64,000 nt of DNA from Streptomyces sp. NBC_01803 (GCF_035917415.1 NZ_CP109073.1:5202001-5266000); one strand, 5' to 3'. Positions 1 through 8,555 are shown, counted from the first letter of the stretch. Numbers and translations: made by a program. Notes: generated from the letters alone by a model not told the origin.

Positions 1-50
1 CTTCCGCTCACCCCCGTAAGGGCGGGAACCGGACGATCGGACGGCCCGTC

Positions 51-689
51 TCAGCGGCCGAGCCTGCCCAGCGCGCCGCGCGTCGTCGTACGGAAGTCGG
101 CCACCGGAGCGTCCGTCAGGTCGCCCAGCTGCGCCCATTCGACGACCACGACCCGGGTGCCGTCCCGGCCGATACCGAACAGGCGCACGTCCTTGCCCGA
201 CTCCGGCGGCGCGGTGTGCACGCCGTAGAGGTGGGCGCCGTCCGTCCCCCGCGCGGTCACCCGGCCGTAGTCGTCCCACGCCGCGGTCGCCCCCGGGTTC
301 ACCCGCAGCCAGTCCGCCGCGCAGTCCGCCGCCGCCTCGCCCAGCGCGGCGGTCAGCTCCGCCGCCTCGTCCTCGTCGCCCGTCTCGACGATGACCTGGA
401 GGCCGTTGGTGTCGTACTCGGTGCGGTACAGCCGGTACCACGCCCCCTCGGCCGGCAGCTCCTCCGCGACGCACGGAACCGGCCACTCCGGCAGACCCGC
501 CGCCGGGGCGTCGGCGACCCAGCCGGTCTCGTGCGGCGGCATCTGCGCCGGGCTGAGGAACGCCGCCGTACGGACCCGCTCCGGCGCCGGGGCCGCTTGC
601 GCGGCCTCCACGGCCGGGACGGCCAGCGCGCAGGCGGCGGTGATGGCGACGGCCACGGCCGAACGGCGGCCGAAGACGGAGAAGCTCAT
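51..689 (-). CDS. Secreted protein of unknown function
   Basis: 212 residues. A signal peptide is visible: basic start ending GRR, a hydrophobic run at about residues 10-27 and an Ala-rich cleavage zone near residue 32, so the product should be exported. The mature part is acidic, has two cysteines (73 and 123) that could pair outside the cell, and matches no family I recognise. It is head to head with the membrane-anchored HTH protein at 890, with 200 bp between the start codons, so the two may share control. Export is a firm inference; function is unknown. Confidence 0.8.
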   Translation of the reverse strand: MSFSVFGRRSAVAVAITAACALAVPAVEAAQAAPAPERVRTAAFLSPAQMPPHETGWVADAPAAGLPEWPVPCVAEELPAEGAWYRLYRTEYDTNGLQVIVETGDEDEAAELTAALGEAAADCAADWLRVNPGATAAWDDYGRVTARGTDGAHLYGVHTAPPESGKDVRLFGIGRDGTRVVVVEWAQLGDLTDAPVADFRTTTRGALGRLGR

Positions 690-838
690 GGTGATCCCCC
701 AGTGGGACTCGGTGCGGATGCGTTCTGGTGCCGAGCCTGCGGACGGAGGCGGAGGGGAGGCAACGGTTCCGCGCCGATCCGGGACGCGGGAACGCTCACG
801 GCTAGTCTGACGTGGGACGATGCGGTATCCCTGGAACG

Positions 839-885
839 CGGGACAGGGACGGGGACAGGGACGGGAAACCGGGGGAACGGGGCGG
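839..885 (+). repeat. G-rich GGGAC/GGGACA short tandem tract
   Basis: Just upstream of the HTH gene at 890 the + strand reads as repeated GGGACAGGGAC units followed by more G runs. It has at least four closely spaced GGG runs, the simple pattern for a G-quadruplex. It lies where the 5' UTR of the 890 gene would be. Seen directly; any structural role is inference. Confidence 0.5.
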
Positions 886-889
886 ACGG

Positions 890-2293
890 ATGACGGGGAA
901 AGCGCCGGCGGAGGACTTCGCCGAGCGGCTGCGGGAGTTGAAGGAGCGTTCCGGGCTGAGCTTCGGCGTGCTCGCCGGACGGCTGCACATGGGCACCTCG
1001 ACGCTGCACCGGTACTGCTCGGGTGCGGTGGTCCCGGCGGATTACGCGCCCGTGGAACGCCTCGCCCGGCTGTGCGGCGCGGACCGGGACGAGCTGCTGG
1101 CCCTGCACCGCCTGTGGCTGCGCGCCGACGCGACCCGCCCCGCGACCGGGCCGGGCCGGGGACCGGCCGCGGCTGCCTCCGGGGCGGGAGGGGGGCTTCG
1201 GGGTCCTGGAACGGCGGGGGAGCCGGAGCCGGAGCCGAGGCCCGAGCCGGCGTTCCGGTCCGAGCCGGGCGTTCGGGTGACCGATCCGGAGACGCGGGAC
1301 GGGTCGTGGGACGGGTCGTGGGACGGGCCGTGGGACGGGCCGGGCTCGGGACATGAGCCCGCGCCCGGCCCCGAGCCGGGCCCCGAGCCGGGCCCCGGAC
1401 GCCGGTCCGGTACCGGACCGGGGGCGCAGTCGCCGGGCGTCGCCGGGCCGGGACCCGGCTCGGCCGACGAGCCCGGGTTCCCTGGGGCGGGCTCCGGCCG
1501 CCGGTCCGCGTCGAAGGCGGCGGGGCAGCCGGGAGGGCGGCGGCGACGGTGGTGGTCGGGCGGGGTCGCGGTCGCGGCGTCGTTGGTCCTCGTGGTCCTC
1601 GCGGTGAACGCCGTGACCTCCGACGGGGCCGCCGATCAGCCGCCCGACGTCGACGAGGACGTGGCGCCGTTGACGTGGACGGCCGACTCGCAGGTGTGGG
1701 AGGAGGGGTGCGGCCACCGGTACCTGGTCGACGGTGACCCGGGGGACGTTCCGGCGCCGCCCGTCGCCCAGGACGCCGCGCCCTGGGCGCGGCGGCTCGG
1801 CGCGGTGCACGAGAGCTCCACCATCGTCGAGACCACCGTCAGGCCCACCCGTCCCGTCGCCGGGCCGGTCGTGGTCGAGGCCGTCCACATCCGCGTCACC
1901 GAGCGCCGCGCCCCGCTCGACTGGCCGGTTTTCGACATGTCCCCCGGCTGCGGCGGCGCCCTCACGCCCGCCGCCTTCACCGTCGACCTCGACGCGGACC
2001 GGCCGGTCGCCCGCCCCAAGGAGGGGTACGACGGCGTGACCTCCACCGAACTGGTTGCGCCCACCCTCCCGTTCGCCGTCACCGCCGACGACCCGCTCGT
2101 CCTGCGCGTCGAGGCCGACGCCGGAACCTGCGACTGCGCCTGGTACATCGAGCTGGCCTGGAGCGTCGGCGGCGAGCGGGGTACCGTGCGCGTGGACGAC
2201 GGCGGCGAGCCGTTTCGCACCAGCGGCGGCGGTGACGGCGCCGACGCTCCGCACGTCTTTGCCATGGACACGGAAAGCTGGCGGCGCGAATGA
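890..2293 (+). CDS. Membrane-anchored HTH (XRE-type) protein with extracytoplasmic domain
   Basis: 467 residues from ATG 890, chosen because the HTH domain begins directly after it; an in-frame extension to 812 reads only low-complexity sequence. Residues about 8-75 form an XRE-like helix-turn-helix with conserved LREL and STLHRY segments. Residues about 85-215 are a Pro/Gly/Glu linker with DGSWDG and EPGP repeats. Residues about 221-244 are one transmembrane helix after a basic RRRRWW stop. The remaining 220 residues should lie outside the membrane and contain cysteines that could pair (EEGCGH, SPGCGG, AGTCDC). This suggests a one-component sensor that links DNA binding to the cell surface. 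The divergent secreted protein at 51-689 is a natural partner candidate. Confidence 0.8.
   Translation: MTGKAPAEDFAERLRELKERSGLSFGVLAGRLHMGTSTLHRYCSGAVVPADYAPVERLARLCGADRDELLALHRLWLRADATRPATGPGRGPAAAASGAGGGLRGPGTAGEPEPEPRPEPAFRSEPGVRVTDPETRDGSWDGSWDGPWDGPGSGHEPAPGPEPGPEPGPGRRSGTGPGAQSPGVAGPGPGSADEPGFPGAGSGRRSASKAAGQPGGRRRRWWSGGVAVAASLVLVVLAVNAVTSDGAADQPPDVDEDVAPLTWTADSQVWEEGCGHRYLVDGDPGDVPAPPVAQDAAPWARRLGAVHESSTIVETTVRPTRPVAGPVVVEAVHIRVTERRAPLDWPVFDMSPGCGGALTPAAFTVDLDADRPVARPKEGYDGVTSTELVAPTLPFAVTADDPLVLRVEADAGTCDCAWYIELAWSVGGERGTVRVDDGGEPFRTSGGGDGADAPHVFAMDTESWRRE
1297..1345 (+). repeat. 12-bp tandem repeat encoding DGSW/DGPW units
   Basis: Four near-identical 12-bp units of the GGGACGGGTCGT type lie inside the linker of the HTH membrane protein and encode DGSWDGSWDGPWDGP. 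The unit length keeps the frame, so copy number could vary without breaking the gene. Confidence 0.7.
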
Positions 2294-2308
2294 GGCAGGA
2301 TCGGTGAC

Positions 2309-3277
2309 ATGAGCAACCTTGACGTGAAGCCGGCCGCCACCGAGTGTGGCGGCGCCGGCCACACCGGGCCCGTCCGCGACCTGATCAAGGGCCGTGACGT
2401 GACGCTGGGCGCGAGCACGCTCGTGCGCCGACTGCTGCCCACGCTCGGCCGCCGCATGGTCGGCGCCTGGTGCTTCGTCGACAACTACGGCCCCGACGAC
2501 ATCGCCGACGAGCCGGGCATGCAGGTCCCGCCCCACCCGCACATCGGCCTCCAGACCGTGAGCTGGCTGCACGCGGGCGAGGTGCTGCACCGGGACAGCG
2601 TCGGCAGCCGCCAACTGGTCCGCCCGCGCGAGCTGGGCCTCATGACCTCGGGCCGGGCCATCGCCCACTCCGAGGAGTCCCCGCGTCCGCACACCAACGC
2701 GCCCGTCCTGCACGGCACCCAGCTCTGGGTCGCGCTGCCCGGCGAACACCGGGACACCGCCCCGGCCTTCGAGCACCACCCGGTGCTCCCCGAGATCGCC
2801 GGGGGCAACGGCCTGCGCGCCACCGTCATCCTCGGCTCCCTCGACGGCGCCACCTCGCCCGGCACCACGTACACCCCGCTGGTCGGCGCGGACGTGACCG
2901 TCGCCGCCGGCACCGACGCCCGGCTGCCGGTGGAGGAGGGGTTCGAGTACGCCGCGCTCGCCATGTCCGGCGAGGCCGTGGTGGACGGCGTTCCGCTTCC
3001 CGTCGGCTCACTGCTCTACCTCGGCGGCGGCCGGCGCGAGCTCCCGGTCCGCGCCGACACGGACGCGGCGTTCATGCTGCTGGGCGGGGTGCCGTTCGAC
3101 GAGAAGATCATCATGTGGTGGAACTTCGTGGCCCGCGCCGGGGACGAGATCACCGCCGCCCGTGCGGCGTGGAACGCCGGGGACCGCTTCGGCGAGGTGC
3201 GCGGCTACGACGGCGACCGGCTGCTCGCCCCCGAACTGCCCGCGCTGCCGCTGAAGCCGCGCGGGCGCGCCCGGTAA
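2309..3277 (+). CDS. Pirin family protein
   Basis: 322 residues, a typical pirin length. The bicupin fold is recognised from the N-terminal cupin with PHPHIGLQTVSW, followed by HRDS and by SGRAIAHSEES. The His pair in PHPHIG and the later His and Glu are the usual iron ligands of pirins. Some pirins have quercetin dioxygenase activity and others act as redox-sensitive transcription cofactors; the sequence does not decide between these. It starts 16 bp after the HTH membrane gene on the same strand, so cotranscription is possible. It has no signal peptide and is cytoplasmic. Confidence 0.92.
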   Translation: MSNLDVKPAATECGGAGHTGPVRDLIKGRDVTLGASTLVRRLLPTLGRRMVGAWCFVDNYGPDDIADEPGMQVPPHPHIGLQTVSWLHAGEVLHRDSVGSRQLVRPRELGLMTSGRAIAHSEESPRPHTNAPVLHGTQLWVALPGEHRDTAPAFEHHPVLPEIAGGNGLRATVILGSLDGATSPGTTYTPLVGADVTVAAGTDARLPVEEGFEYAALAMSGEAVVDGVPLPVGSLLYLGGGRRELPVRADTDAAFMLLGGVPFDEKIIMWWNFVARAGDEITAARAAWNAGDRFGEVRGYDGDRLLAPELPALPLKPRGRAR

Positions 3278-3285
3278 CGCCGCCC

Positions 3286-4386
3286 CTACAGGTAGAGCCC
3301 GGCCTCCGGGTTCCGGGGGGCGGGCGCTCCCGTGGGGCCCGTGCCGCGCTTCAGCGCGTACAGCTCGGCCAGCGTCGCGCCGTCGCGGCCGATGCCCTCC
3401 TCGGTGCCCAGCCAGGCGGTGGCCTCGGCGCGGGTCAGCGGCCCCACCTCGATCCGCGCCAGGCAGCGCCCCGGCCGCACGACGGCCGGGTGCAGCCGCT
3501 CCAGGTCCTCGTTGGTGGTGATGCCGACGAGGACCCGGCGGCCCTGCCCGAGCAGCCCGTCCGTCAGGTTCAGCAGCCGGGACAGGGCCTGTCCCGCCAC
3601 GTCCTTGGCGCCGCTCCTGATCAGCTCGTCGCAGTCCTCCAGCAGCAACAGCCGCCACTGCTCCTGCTCGTCCTCCTTGCCGATGGCGACGTCCATCAGA
3701 TAGCCGACATCGTTGAACAGCCGTTCCGGGTCCAGCACGCAGTCCACCTGGCACCACTCCCGCCAGGCCAGCGCCAGGGTGCGCAGCGCGGACGTCTTGC
3801 CGGTGCCGGGCGGGCCGTGCAGGAGGAGCAGGCGGCCGGAGACGTCCTCCGGGGTGAGGGCCAGCAGGCGTTCCATCGCCCCGGCCACCGGCGCCGAGTA
3901 CCCGGCGCGGACGTCCGGCCAGGGGTCGGCGGATATCTTGCGCGTGGTGCGCACCGGGCCCCGGCCGCCGGGGGAGAAGTGCCAGAAGCCCATCGTGACG
4001 CTGGTCGGCTCGGTCTCCGGCTCCTCCTCGGCGTCGTCGACGGCCTGCTTCAGGATCTGCTGGGCGAGCGCGTCGCTCTCCGCGATCACCGTCACATGCG
4101 CGCCGTAGCGCCATCGGCGGGCCCGCAGCGCCCAGCCGTCACCGGCGGCGAGCACCGTCTCGGTGTCGGTGTCGGTCGTCATCCGCCGGATGCCGGCGCC
4201 CTCGGGCAGCAGGGTGTGGTGCTTCTTGACCCGCTGGAGGCGCCGCCCCTGGGCGAACGGCAGTGCTCCCGAGGCGAAGTCGGTGAGCAGCAGGATGTCG
4301 ATGGCGTCGGCCGGGGAATCGGCCTCGGTCACGGTGAACCGGATCGGGGATTCCTCCTTGGGGGTGGAAGGGTTCTCGGGACGCAT
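3286..4386 (-). CDS. AAA-type ATPase with N-terminal DUF5925-like domain
   Basis: 366 residues from ATG 4386; an upstream in-frame extension to 4440 has no coding character. The N-terminal 170 residues resemble the actinobacterial DUF5925 domain (from memory) and precede an AAA module. Walker A GPPGTGKT is at 191-198, Walker B RLLLLEDCDE at about 245-254, a sensor-like ITTNED segment follows, and an arginine-rich VVRPGRCLARIEVG motif is typical of classical AAA proteins. It probably remodels a protein substrate in the cytoplasm. No partner is evident: the gene is convergent with pirin (8-bp gap) and divergent from the small protein at 4569. Confidence 0.85.
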   Translation of the reverse strand: MRPENPSTPKEESPIRFTVTEADSPADAIDILLLTDFASGALPFAQGRRLQRVKKHHTLLPEGAGIRRMTTDTDTETVLAAGDGWALRARRWRYGAHVTVIAESDALAQQILKQAVDDAEEEPETEPTSVTMGFWHFSPGGRGPVRTTRKISADPWPDVRAGYSAPVAGAMERLLALTPEDVSGRLLLLHGPPGTGKTSALRTLALAWREWCQVDCVLDPERLFNDVGYLMDVAIGKEDEQEQWRLLLLEDCDELIRSGAKDVAGQALSRLLNLTDGLLGQGRRVLVGITTNEDLERLHPAVVRPGRCLARIEVGPLTRAEATAWLGTEEGIGRDGATLAELYALKRGTGPTGAPAPRNPEAGLYL

Positions 4387-4521
4387 GCGGTCAATGATCC
4401 GGCACGCGCGCCCGTCGCGCACAGGGTTTCGGATGGGCATGCGGCCGTGGTGTGCGTCAACCTCGTTGCGGGGAAAGGTGAATCATGGGACCGGGATACC
4501 CATGCGTCCTTGAGGGGAGTT

Positions 4522-4532
4522 AGGGTTACCCT
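4522..4532. promoter_or_regulatory. Short perfect inverted repeat upstream of the 4569 gene
   Basis: AGGGT-T-ACCCT is a perfect inverted repeat about 40 bp before the ATG of the small basic protein, in the 182-bp gap between divergent genes. It may be an operator. Weak, because short palindromes are common in GC-rich DNA. Confidence 0.25.
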
Positions 4533-4568
4533 GCCCGGACCGGGTGTCGTTGTACGGGTGGGAGAGTC

Positions 4569-4835
4569 ATGGAGCAGATAACAGTGCGGGGCAGGCCGCC
4601 ACGGGTCCCTGCCATCAACTGCGGGAGCAGCGCGAGCAGCACGCGCCTCGACCGTCACCTGAGCGTGCTCTCCGGCCCGGCCGTGCCGCAGCGCGAGGCC
4701 GAGGAGGCCACGCTGTTGATGCGCGAGCTGACGAAGCGCGACACCACCGGTGCCCGTAAGGCCCGTGGCGCGCGGGTGCGGCTGTTCACGCCCCTTCGGC
4801 GGCTGCGGCGGACGCTGCTCGGCGGGCGCGGCTGA
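4569..4835 (+). CDS. Small basic conserved actinobacterial protein
   Basis: 88 residues, Arg-rich, with no signal peptide or membrane segment. A good GGGAG ribosome-binding site precedes ATG 4569. The sequence begins MEQITVRGRPPRVPAI and ends in a basic LRRLRRTLLGG tail. I recall very similar small proteins as singletons across Streptomyces, but no function is known to me. The basic tail could bind nucleic acid or a membrane surface; that is only inference. Confidence 0.7.
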   Translation: MEQITVRGRPPRVPAINCGSSASSTRLDRHLSVLSGPAVPQREAEEATLLMRELTKRDTTGARKARGARVRLFTPLRRLRRTLLGGRG

Positions 4836-4884
4836 CGTGACGCGGGCCGCCGGACGGGACCGGCGGCCTCGCCGCGCGTGGGGG

Positions 4885-5646
4885 TCACTCGGGCTCGGCG
4901 GAGGCGTCCATCGTCACCGCGAAGGAGAACCGGTCGCCGCGGTAGTGGATGCGCGCGATGTCCACGGCCCGCCCCCGCTCGTCGTACTCGACGCCGGTGA
5001 TGTGCAGGATCGGACTCAGCAGCGGCACCCGGAGAAGCTGCGCGGTCGGCGGGTCGGCCAGCCGCGCCTGCACGGTGTTGGCGATCCGGCTCACCGTCAC
5101 CCCGGCTATGTCGCGCAGCACCTTCGTCATCGGCCAGCGCTCCAGCGCCGCCGGGTCGACGCGGTCGGCGATCTCGGGATGGACCAGGTTCTCCGCCCAG
5201 TTGACCGGCTCGCCGGAGGCCCGGTCATGGCGCAGCCGGCGGAAGCTGACCACCTCGCCCAGCCCCGGGAAGTGCTCGGCCAGCTCGGGCGGCACCGCCA
5301 CCGGGCCGTGGTCGAGCAGCGTGGTCGTCTCGCCCGACTGCTGGGCCACGATGGTGTCCACCGAGCCCAGCAGCCGAACCGGGGCGCCGGGCCGGGCCTT
5401 CGGCTCGATGAACGTGCCCCGGCGGCGGAAGCGGGTGATCAGGCCCTCCAACTCCAGCTCCTTGAGGGCCTGTCGCATGGTGAGCACGCTCACCCCGTAG
5501 TGCTCGGCGAGCCGTTCTTCGGTGGGCAGCCGCAGCGGTGCTTCCGGGGAGCGGCCGAGGATCGAGGCGCGCAGCGACTGGGACACCTGGTACCACAGCG
5601 GCAGTTTCCGGTTCAGCTCAAGCGAGTCGGGGGCGAAGACGGTCAC
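4885..5646 (-). CDS. GntR/HutC family transcriptional regulator
   Basis: 253 residues. An N-terminal winged helix (about 15-80) carries the GntR signature PLWYQVSQSLR and LPTEERLAEHYGVS. It is followed by a UTRA effector domain (about 95-245) with the typical RRLRHDRASGEPV and WAENLVHPE segments. The gene begins 24 bp after the stop of homogentisate dioxygenase on the same strand, so it is probably cotranscribed and may sense an intermediate of aromatic catabolism. HutC-type regulators usually bind small acids through the UTRA domain. The target site is unknown; a palindrome at 6986-7004 in the hmgA promoter is a candidate. Confidence 0.9.
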   Translation of the reverse strand: MTVFAPDSLELNRKLPLWYQVSQSLRASILGRSPEAPLRLPTEERLAEHYGVSVLTMRQALKELELEGLITRFRRRGTFIEPKARPGAPVRLLGSVDTIVAQQSGETTTLLDHGPVAVPPELAEHFPGLGEVVSFRRLRHDRASGEPVNWAENLVHPEIADRVDPAALERWPMTKVLRDIAGVTVSRIANTVQARLADPPTAQLLRVPLLSPILHITGVEYDERGRAVDIARIHYRGDRFSFAVTMDASAEPE

Positions 5647-5670
5647 AGCGGTGGCTCCGGGTCGACGATG

Positions 5671-6969
5671 TTATGAAGGGAAGTTCCTGATCAGACCCTC
5701 CCACACCTTGTCGTATCCGTGCTGCCGGTGTCCGCCGGCCGACGCCTGTGCGGTCAGGAGCACCGGCCAGCCCGTCTCGAACATGAACGCCAGCCCGTCA
5801 TCGACCCGTTGGGGACGCAGCTCGGCGGTGCTCGCGCGCTCGAAGGTCTCCCGGTCGGGCCCGTGCGCGGACATCATGTTGTGCAGCGAGCCGCCGCCGG
5901 GCACGAAGCCCTCGGCCTTCGCGTCGTAGGCGCCCTCGATCAGGCCCATGTACTCGCTCATCACATTGCGGTGGAAGTACGGCGGCCGGAAGGTGTCCTC
6001 GCCGACCAGCCAGCGCGGCGCGAAGACCACGAAGTCGGCGGCGGGCGCGGTCAGTACGGTGAAGACCGACGGGTCCGGGTGGTCGTAGCTGATGGAGCCC
6101 AGCACGTTGAACCGGCGCAGGTCGTAGAGGTACGGCACGTGGGTCCCGTGCCAGGCGACGACATCCAGCGGGGAGTGGTCGTAGTCGGCGGCCCAGAGAC
6201 CGCCGCAGAACTTGTTGATGACCTGGACCGGGCGGTCGGCGTCCTCGTAGGCGGCGGTCGGGGCGAGGAAGTCCCGTGGGTTGGCGAGGCCGTTGGCGCC
6301 GATGGGGCCCAGCTCGGGCAGCGTGAAGGGGGCTCCGTAGTTCTCGCAGACATACCCGGCCGCCTCGCCGTCCGGCAGCTCGGCCCGGAACCGCACGCCG
6401 CGCGGGATCAGCGCGACGTGGCCGGGGGCGGCGCGCAGCGGGCCGAACTCGGTGCGCAGCAGCAGCGCGCCGTGCCGGGGGACGATCAGCAGCTCGCCGT
6501 CGGAGTCACCGAACACCCGATCGGTCATGGGGGAGTTGGCGTGGTAGAGGTGGATGGCCATGCCGGTGCGCCGGCGCGCGTCCCCGTTGCCGCCCACGGT
6601 CCACAGGCCGGCCACGAAGTCGGTGCCGGGCGGGGGCGCGGGCAGCGGGCCCCAGCGCATCCGGTTGGGGTCGGGCTCGGTCTCCGTGAACGGCGCCGAG
6701 CGCACCGCCCCGTCGGGGACGCGGCGGAAGGGCGGGTGGACGGCCGAGGGCCTGATCCGGTACAGCCAGGATCGGCGGTTGCGGGCGCGCGGCTCGGTGA
6801 ACGCGGTGCCGCTGAGCTGCTCGGCGTACAGGCCGAGGGGGGCGCGCTGCGGGGAGTTCCGCCCCTGGGGGAGCGCCCCGGGCAGGGCCTCGCTGCTGTG
6901 CTCGTTGCCGAAGCCCGGTGAGTAGACCGGTGCGTAAACCGGTGCGTCGTCCGTCTCGTCCGCGCCCAT
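5671..6969 (-). CDS. hmgA: Homogentisate 1,2-dioxygenase
   Basis: 432 residues from ATG 6969, chosen because GGGAG sits 7 nt upstream. The enzyme opens the ring of homogentisate to maleylacetoacetate in tyrosine and phenylalanine degradation, using non-haem iron. The iron-binding region is clear: [12 protein letters not shown] gives H333 and E339, and SAHGPD gives H369, in the spacing known for this family. N-terminal [16 protein letters not shown] is also characteristic. No other genes of the pathway lie nearby, so fumarylacetoacetase and HPPD must be encoded elsewhere. It is the first gene of a probable hmgA-gntR operon driven from 7005-7033. Confidence 0.97.
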   Translation of the reverse strand: MGADETDDAPVYAPVYSPGFGNEHSSEALPGALPQGRNSPQRAPLGLYAEQLSGTAFTEPRARNRRSWLYRIRPSAVHPPFRRVPDGAVRSAPFTETEPDPNRMRWGPLPAPPPGTDFVAGLWTVGGNGDARRRTGMAIHLYHANSPMTDRVFGDSDGELLIVPRHGALLLRTEFGPLRAAPGHVALIPRGVRFRAELPDGEAAGYVCENYGAPFTLPELGPIGANGLANPRDFLAPTAAYEDADRPVQVINKFCGGLWAADYDHSPLDVVAWHGTHVPYLYDLRRFNVLGSISYDHPDPSVFTVLTAPAADFVVFAPRWLVGEDTFRPPYFHRNVMSEYMGLIEGAYDAKAEGFVPGGGSLHNMMSAHGPDRETFERASTAELRPQRVDDGLAFMFETGWPVLLTAQASAGGHRQHGYDKVWEGLIRNFPS

Positions 6970-6985
6970 CGTGCACTCCCGCCGC

Positions 6986-7004
6986 CGAACCATTCATTTG
7001 TTCG
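6986..7004. promoter_or_regulatory. Candidate operator in the hmgA promoter (CGAAC-n9-GTTCG)
   Basis: A perfect 5-bp inverted repeat with a 9-bp spacer lies from just inside the -10 region across the predicted transcription start of hmgA. That position suits repression. Candidate ligands are the GntR protein at 4885-5646 or another aromatic-responsive regulator. Seen directly; binding is inference. Confidence 0.45.
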
Positions 7005-7033
7005 ACCATAGGAATGTGCCGGAGTGAAGTCAA
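7005..7033 (-). promoter_or_regulatory. Predicted sigma-70 type promoter of hmgA
   Basis: Read on the minus strand, TTGACT (7028-7033) is separated by exactly 17 bp from TATGGT (7005-7010), a close match to the housekeeping consensus. The -35 box overlaps the last codons of the upstream XRE gene. The expected transcript starts near 6998 and gives a leader of about 30 nt before ATG 6969. Confidence 0.6.
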
Positions 7034-8346
7034 CGACCGTGGGCCGTCCGGGCCGTCCGCGCCAGCAGCTCCGCCACCCGCTTGCGGTTCCGGTAGGGCT
7101 GAAGCGCCTGGCGCATGTCGCGTAGCGCGCGCTCCGCGTCGCCCGAACGCAACCGCTCCCGCGCCGTGAGAAACGCCTCCCACGCCGCGCACGCCTCGTC
7201 CAGGTGCCCGGTCCGCAGCAGGAGCTGGCCGAGCCTCGCCTGCGTCAGGGCGCGGCCCCGCACGTCCGAGGGAGCCCGTTCGCCCGCCGCCCGCCGCAGG
7301 GCGGCCAGCGCGCCCGGCAGATCGCCCAGCGCCTCCAGCACGGCCGAGGTCTGGAAGTGCAGCGCGGCCGGCGGGTAGCTGTCGAACGGCGCCGCCGCGC
7401 TCGTCGCGCGCTCCACCGCCCGCTCGGCGCGCGCCGTGGCGGCCAGCGCGCCCCGCCGGTCGCCGGTCATCCCGAGCACGACGGCGAGCTGGGCCTGGAC
7501 GTACGCCTGGTGGGCGGACGGCGCGCCGCGCGCGGCCCGGTGGGCGGCCTCCGCGAGCTGGAGCGCCGACGGCAGGTGGCCCAGGCGCTGGGCCTGCGCG
7601 CTCATCGCCCGCACCACCACGCTCCACGAGGTGCGGTCGCCCGACTCCCCGGCCAGCCGGTGCGCGTAGGTGTAATACCGCTGGGCGACGCCGTGCAGCA
7701 GCCCGTCCTCGTACATCCGGGCCAGCAGGAACGCCAGCCGCGACGCCACGACCAGCAGCTCGCCGCGCGCCCGCCCCGCCGGGGCGGCGATCAGCAGCGG
7801 GGCCACGTCGTCGGCCAGGTACGCGGACAGCGCGCTGCGCGCGTGCCGCCCGCCGTGCGCGTCGATGGAGGTCGCGAAGAACGTCACCGCGTCGTGCAGG
7901 GCCGTGGTGCTCTCCGTGCGCCCACCCAGCGGCCGGCCGGGCGCGGGCGCCTCCGGCGCGCTCGGCACCACGGCGTCGGCCACCCGGTACGGGCGCTGGT
8001 GCAGGGGCAGTCGGCGGGCCGTGTCCGTGTCGGCGCGGCACAGCGCGGTGAAACCCGCGACGGGGTCGACGGGCGGAGCATCCCGCGCGGAGGAGGGGAA
8101 TCCGGCCGCCTCGGGTGGGACGGATCTGCCGATCCGCCGGGACAGCGCCTCGGCGGCGAGCTGCGGCACGGGGTGCCTGGGCTGCGTCCCGGCCAGCCAG
8201 TGCGCGACAGCGGTGCGGTCATACCGCAGGGCGGCGCCGATCTCCGTGCCCAGCGCGTTGACCGCCCGGGCCAGGGCCTCCTGGGTCCAGCCGGCTTCGG
8301 AGAGCAGGGCCCGCAGCTGATAATTCGGGCCGCGCCGGTTCGTCAT
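7030..8346 (-). CDS. XRE-type regulator with tetratricopeptide-like C-terminal half
   Basis: 438 residues. The N-terminal 75 residues hold a helix-turn-helix (LRALLSEAGWTQEALARAVN, then RTAVAHWLAGTQPR). The rest is Ala/Arg/Leu-rich helical sequence with repeated 34-residue-like units (ALQLAEAAHRAARG, ALAALRRAAGERAP, ACAAWEAFLTARE) typical of TPR-like regulators in Streptomyces. Such proteins often respond to peptides or other ligands, but none is known here. The gene has a well-formed promoter overlapping a 50-bp palindrome (8445-8494), consistent with autoregulation. Confidence 0.82.
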   Translation of the reverse strand: MTNRRGPNYQLRALLSEAGWTQEALARAVNALGTEIGAALRYDRTAVAHWLAGTQPRHPVPQLAAEALSRRIGRSVPPEAAGFPSSARDAPPVDPVAGFTALCRADTDTARRLPLHQRPYRVADAVVPSAPEAPAPGRPLGGRTESTTALHDAVTFFATSIDAHGGRHARSALSAYLADDVAPLLIAAPAGRARGELLVVASRLAFLLARMYEDGLLHGVAQRYYTYAHRLAGESGDRTSWSVVVRAMSAQAQRLGHLPSALQLAEAAHRAARGAPSAHQAYVQAQLAVVLGMTGDRRGALAATARAERAVERATSAAAPFDSYPPAALHFQTSAVLEALGDLPGALAALRRAAGERAPSDVRGRALTQARLGQLLLRTGHLDEACAAWEAFLTARERLRSGDAERALRDMRQALQPYRNRKRVAELLARTARTAHGR

Positions 8347-8422
8347 GATCCTGTGTTCTCACGCCACCGGGCCGGGGCGACAGGGCGCATGGAGGCACGG
8401 AGCGCCCCGTACATGTCTCGCG

Positions 8423-8451
8423 ATCACACTATCGGGTTGTTTTTCCGTCAA
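8423..8451 (-). promoter_or_regulatory. Predicted promoter of the XRE/TPR regulator
   Basis: On the minus strand TTGACG (8446-8451) lies 17 bp from TGTGAT (8423-8428), giving a start near 8416 and a leader of about 70 nt. The -35 box is part of one arm of the long palindrome at 8445-8494. Confidence 0.5.
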
Positions 8452-8494
8452 TCGGTCACCTTCAAGTGGCGTGCGAAGGATGACCGATTGACGG
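8445..8494. promoter_or_regulatory. Long imperfect palindrome (14 bp plus 5 bp arms) upstream of the XRE/TPR gene
   Basis: The arms CCGTCAATCGGTCA (8445-8458) and TGACCGATTGACGG (8481-8494) are perfect reverse complements. Directly inside them CCTTC pairs with GAAGG, with one bulged A and an 11-nt loop, so 19 bp can pair. No U tract follows on either strand, so it does not look like a simple terminator. Because one arm contains the -35 box of the XRE gene, it is best read as an operator with two inverted half-sites, or as a structured leader of an antisense transcript. Confidence 0.65.
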
Positions 8495-8555
8495 TGATCA
8501 CATGAACGACCCCTGGATCTACGCCACCGCCGCGCGTCCGCCCCGACGTGCGGGA

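Noticed and set aside
686..2779. 697-codon minus-strand frame opposite the HTH membrane gene and pirin
   Set aside because: Low complexity (VPVPVP, RPRPR) and antisense to two supported genes.
8401..8500. Intrinsic terminator at the long hairpin
   Set aside because: The T run lies on the wrong side for either strand, and no gene ends immediately before it.
7204..8505. 433-codon plus-strand frame opposite the XRE/TPR gene
   Set aside because: Antisense, Arg/Gly/Gln-rich without motifs; the minus strand carries the recognisable HTH and TPR sequence.
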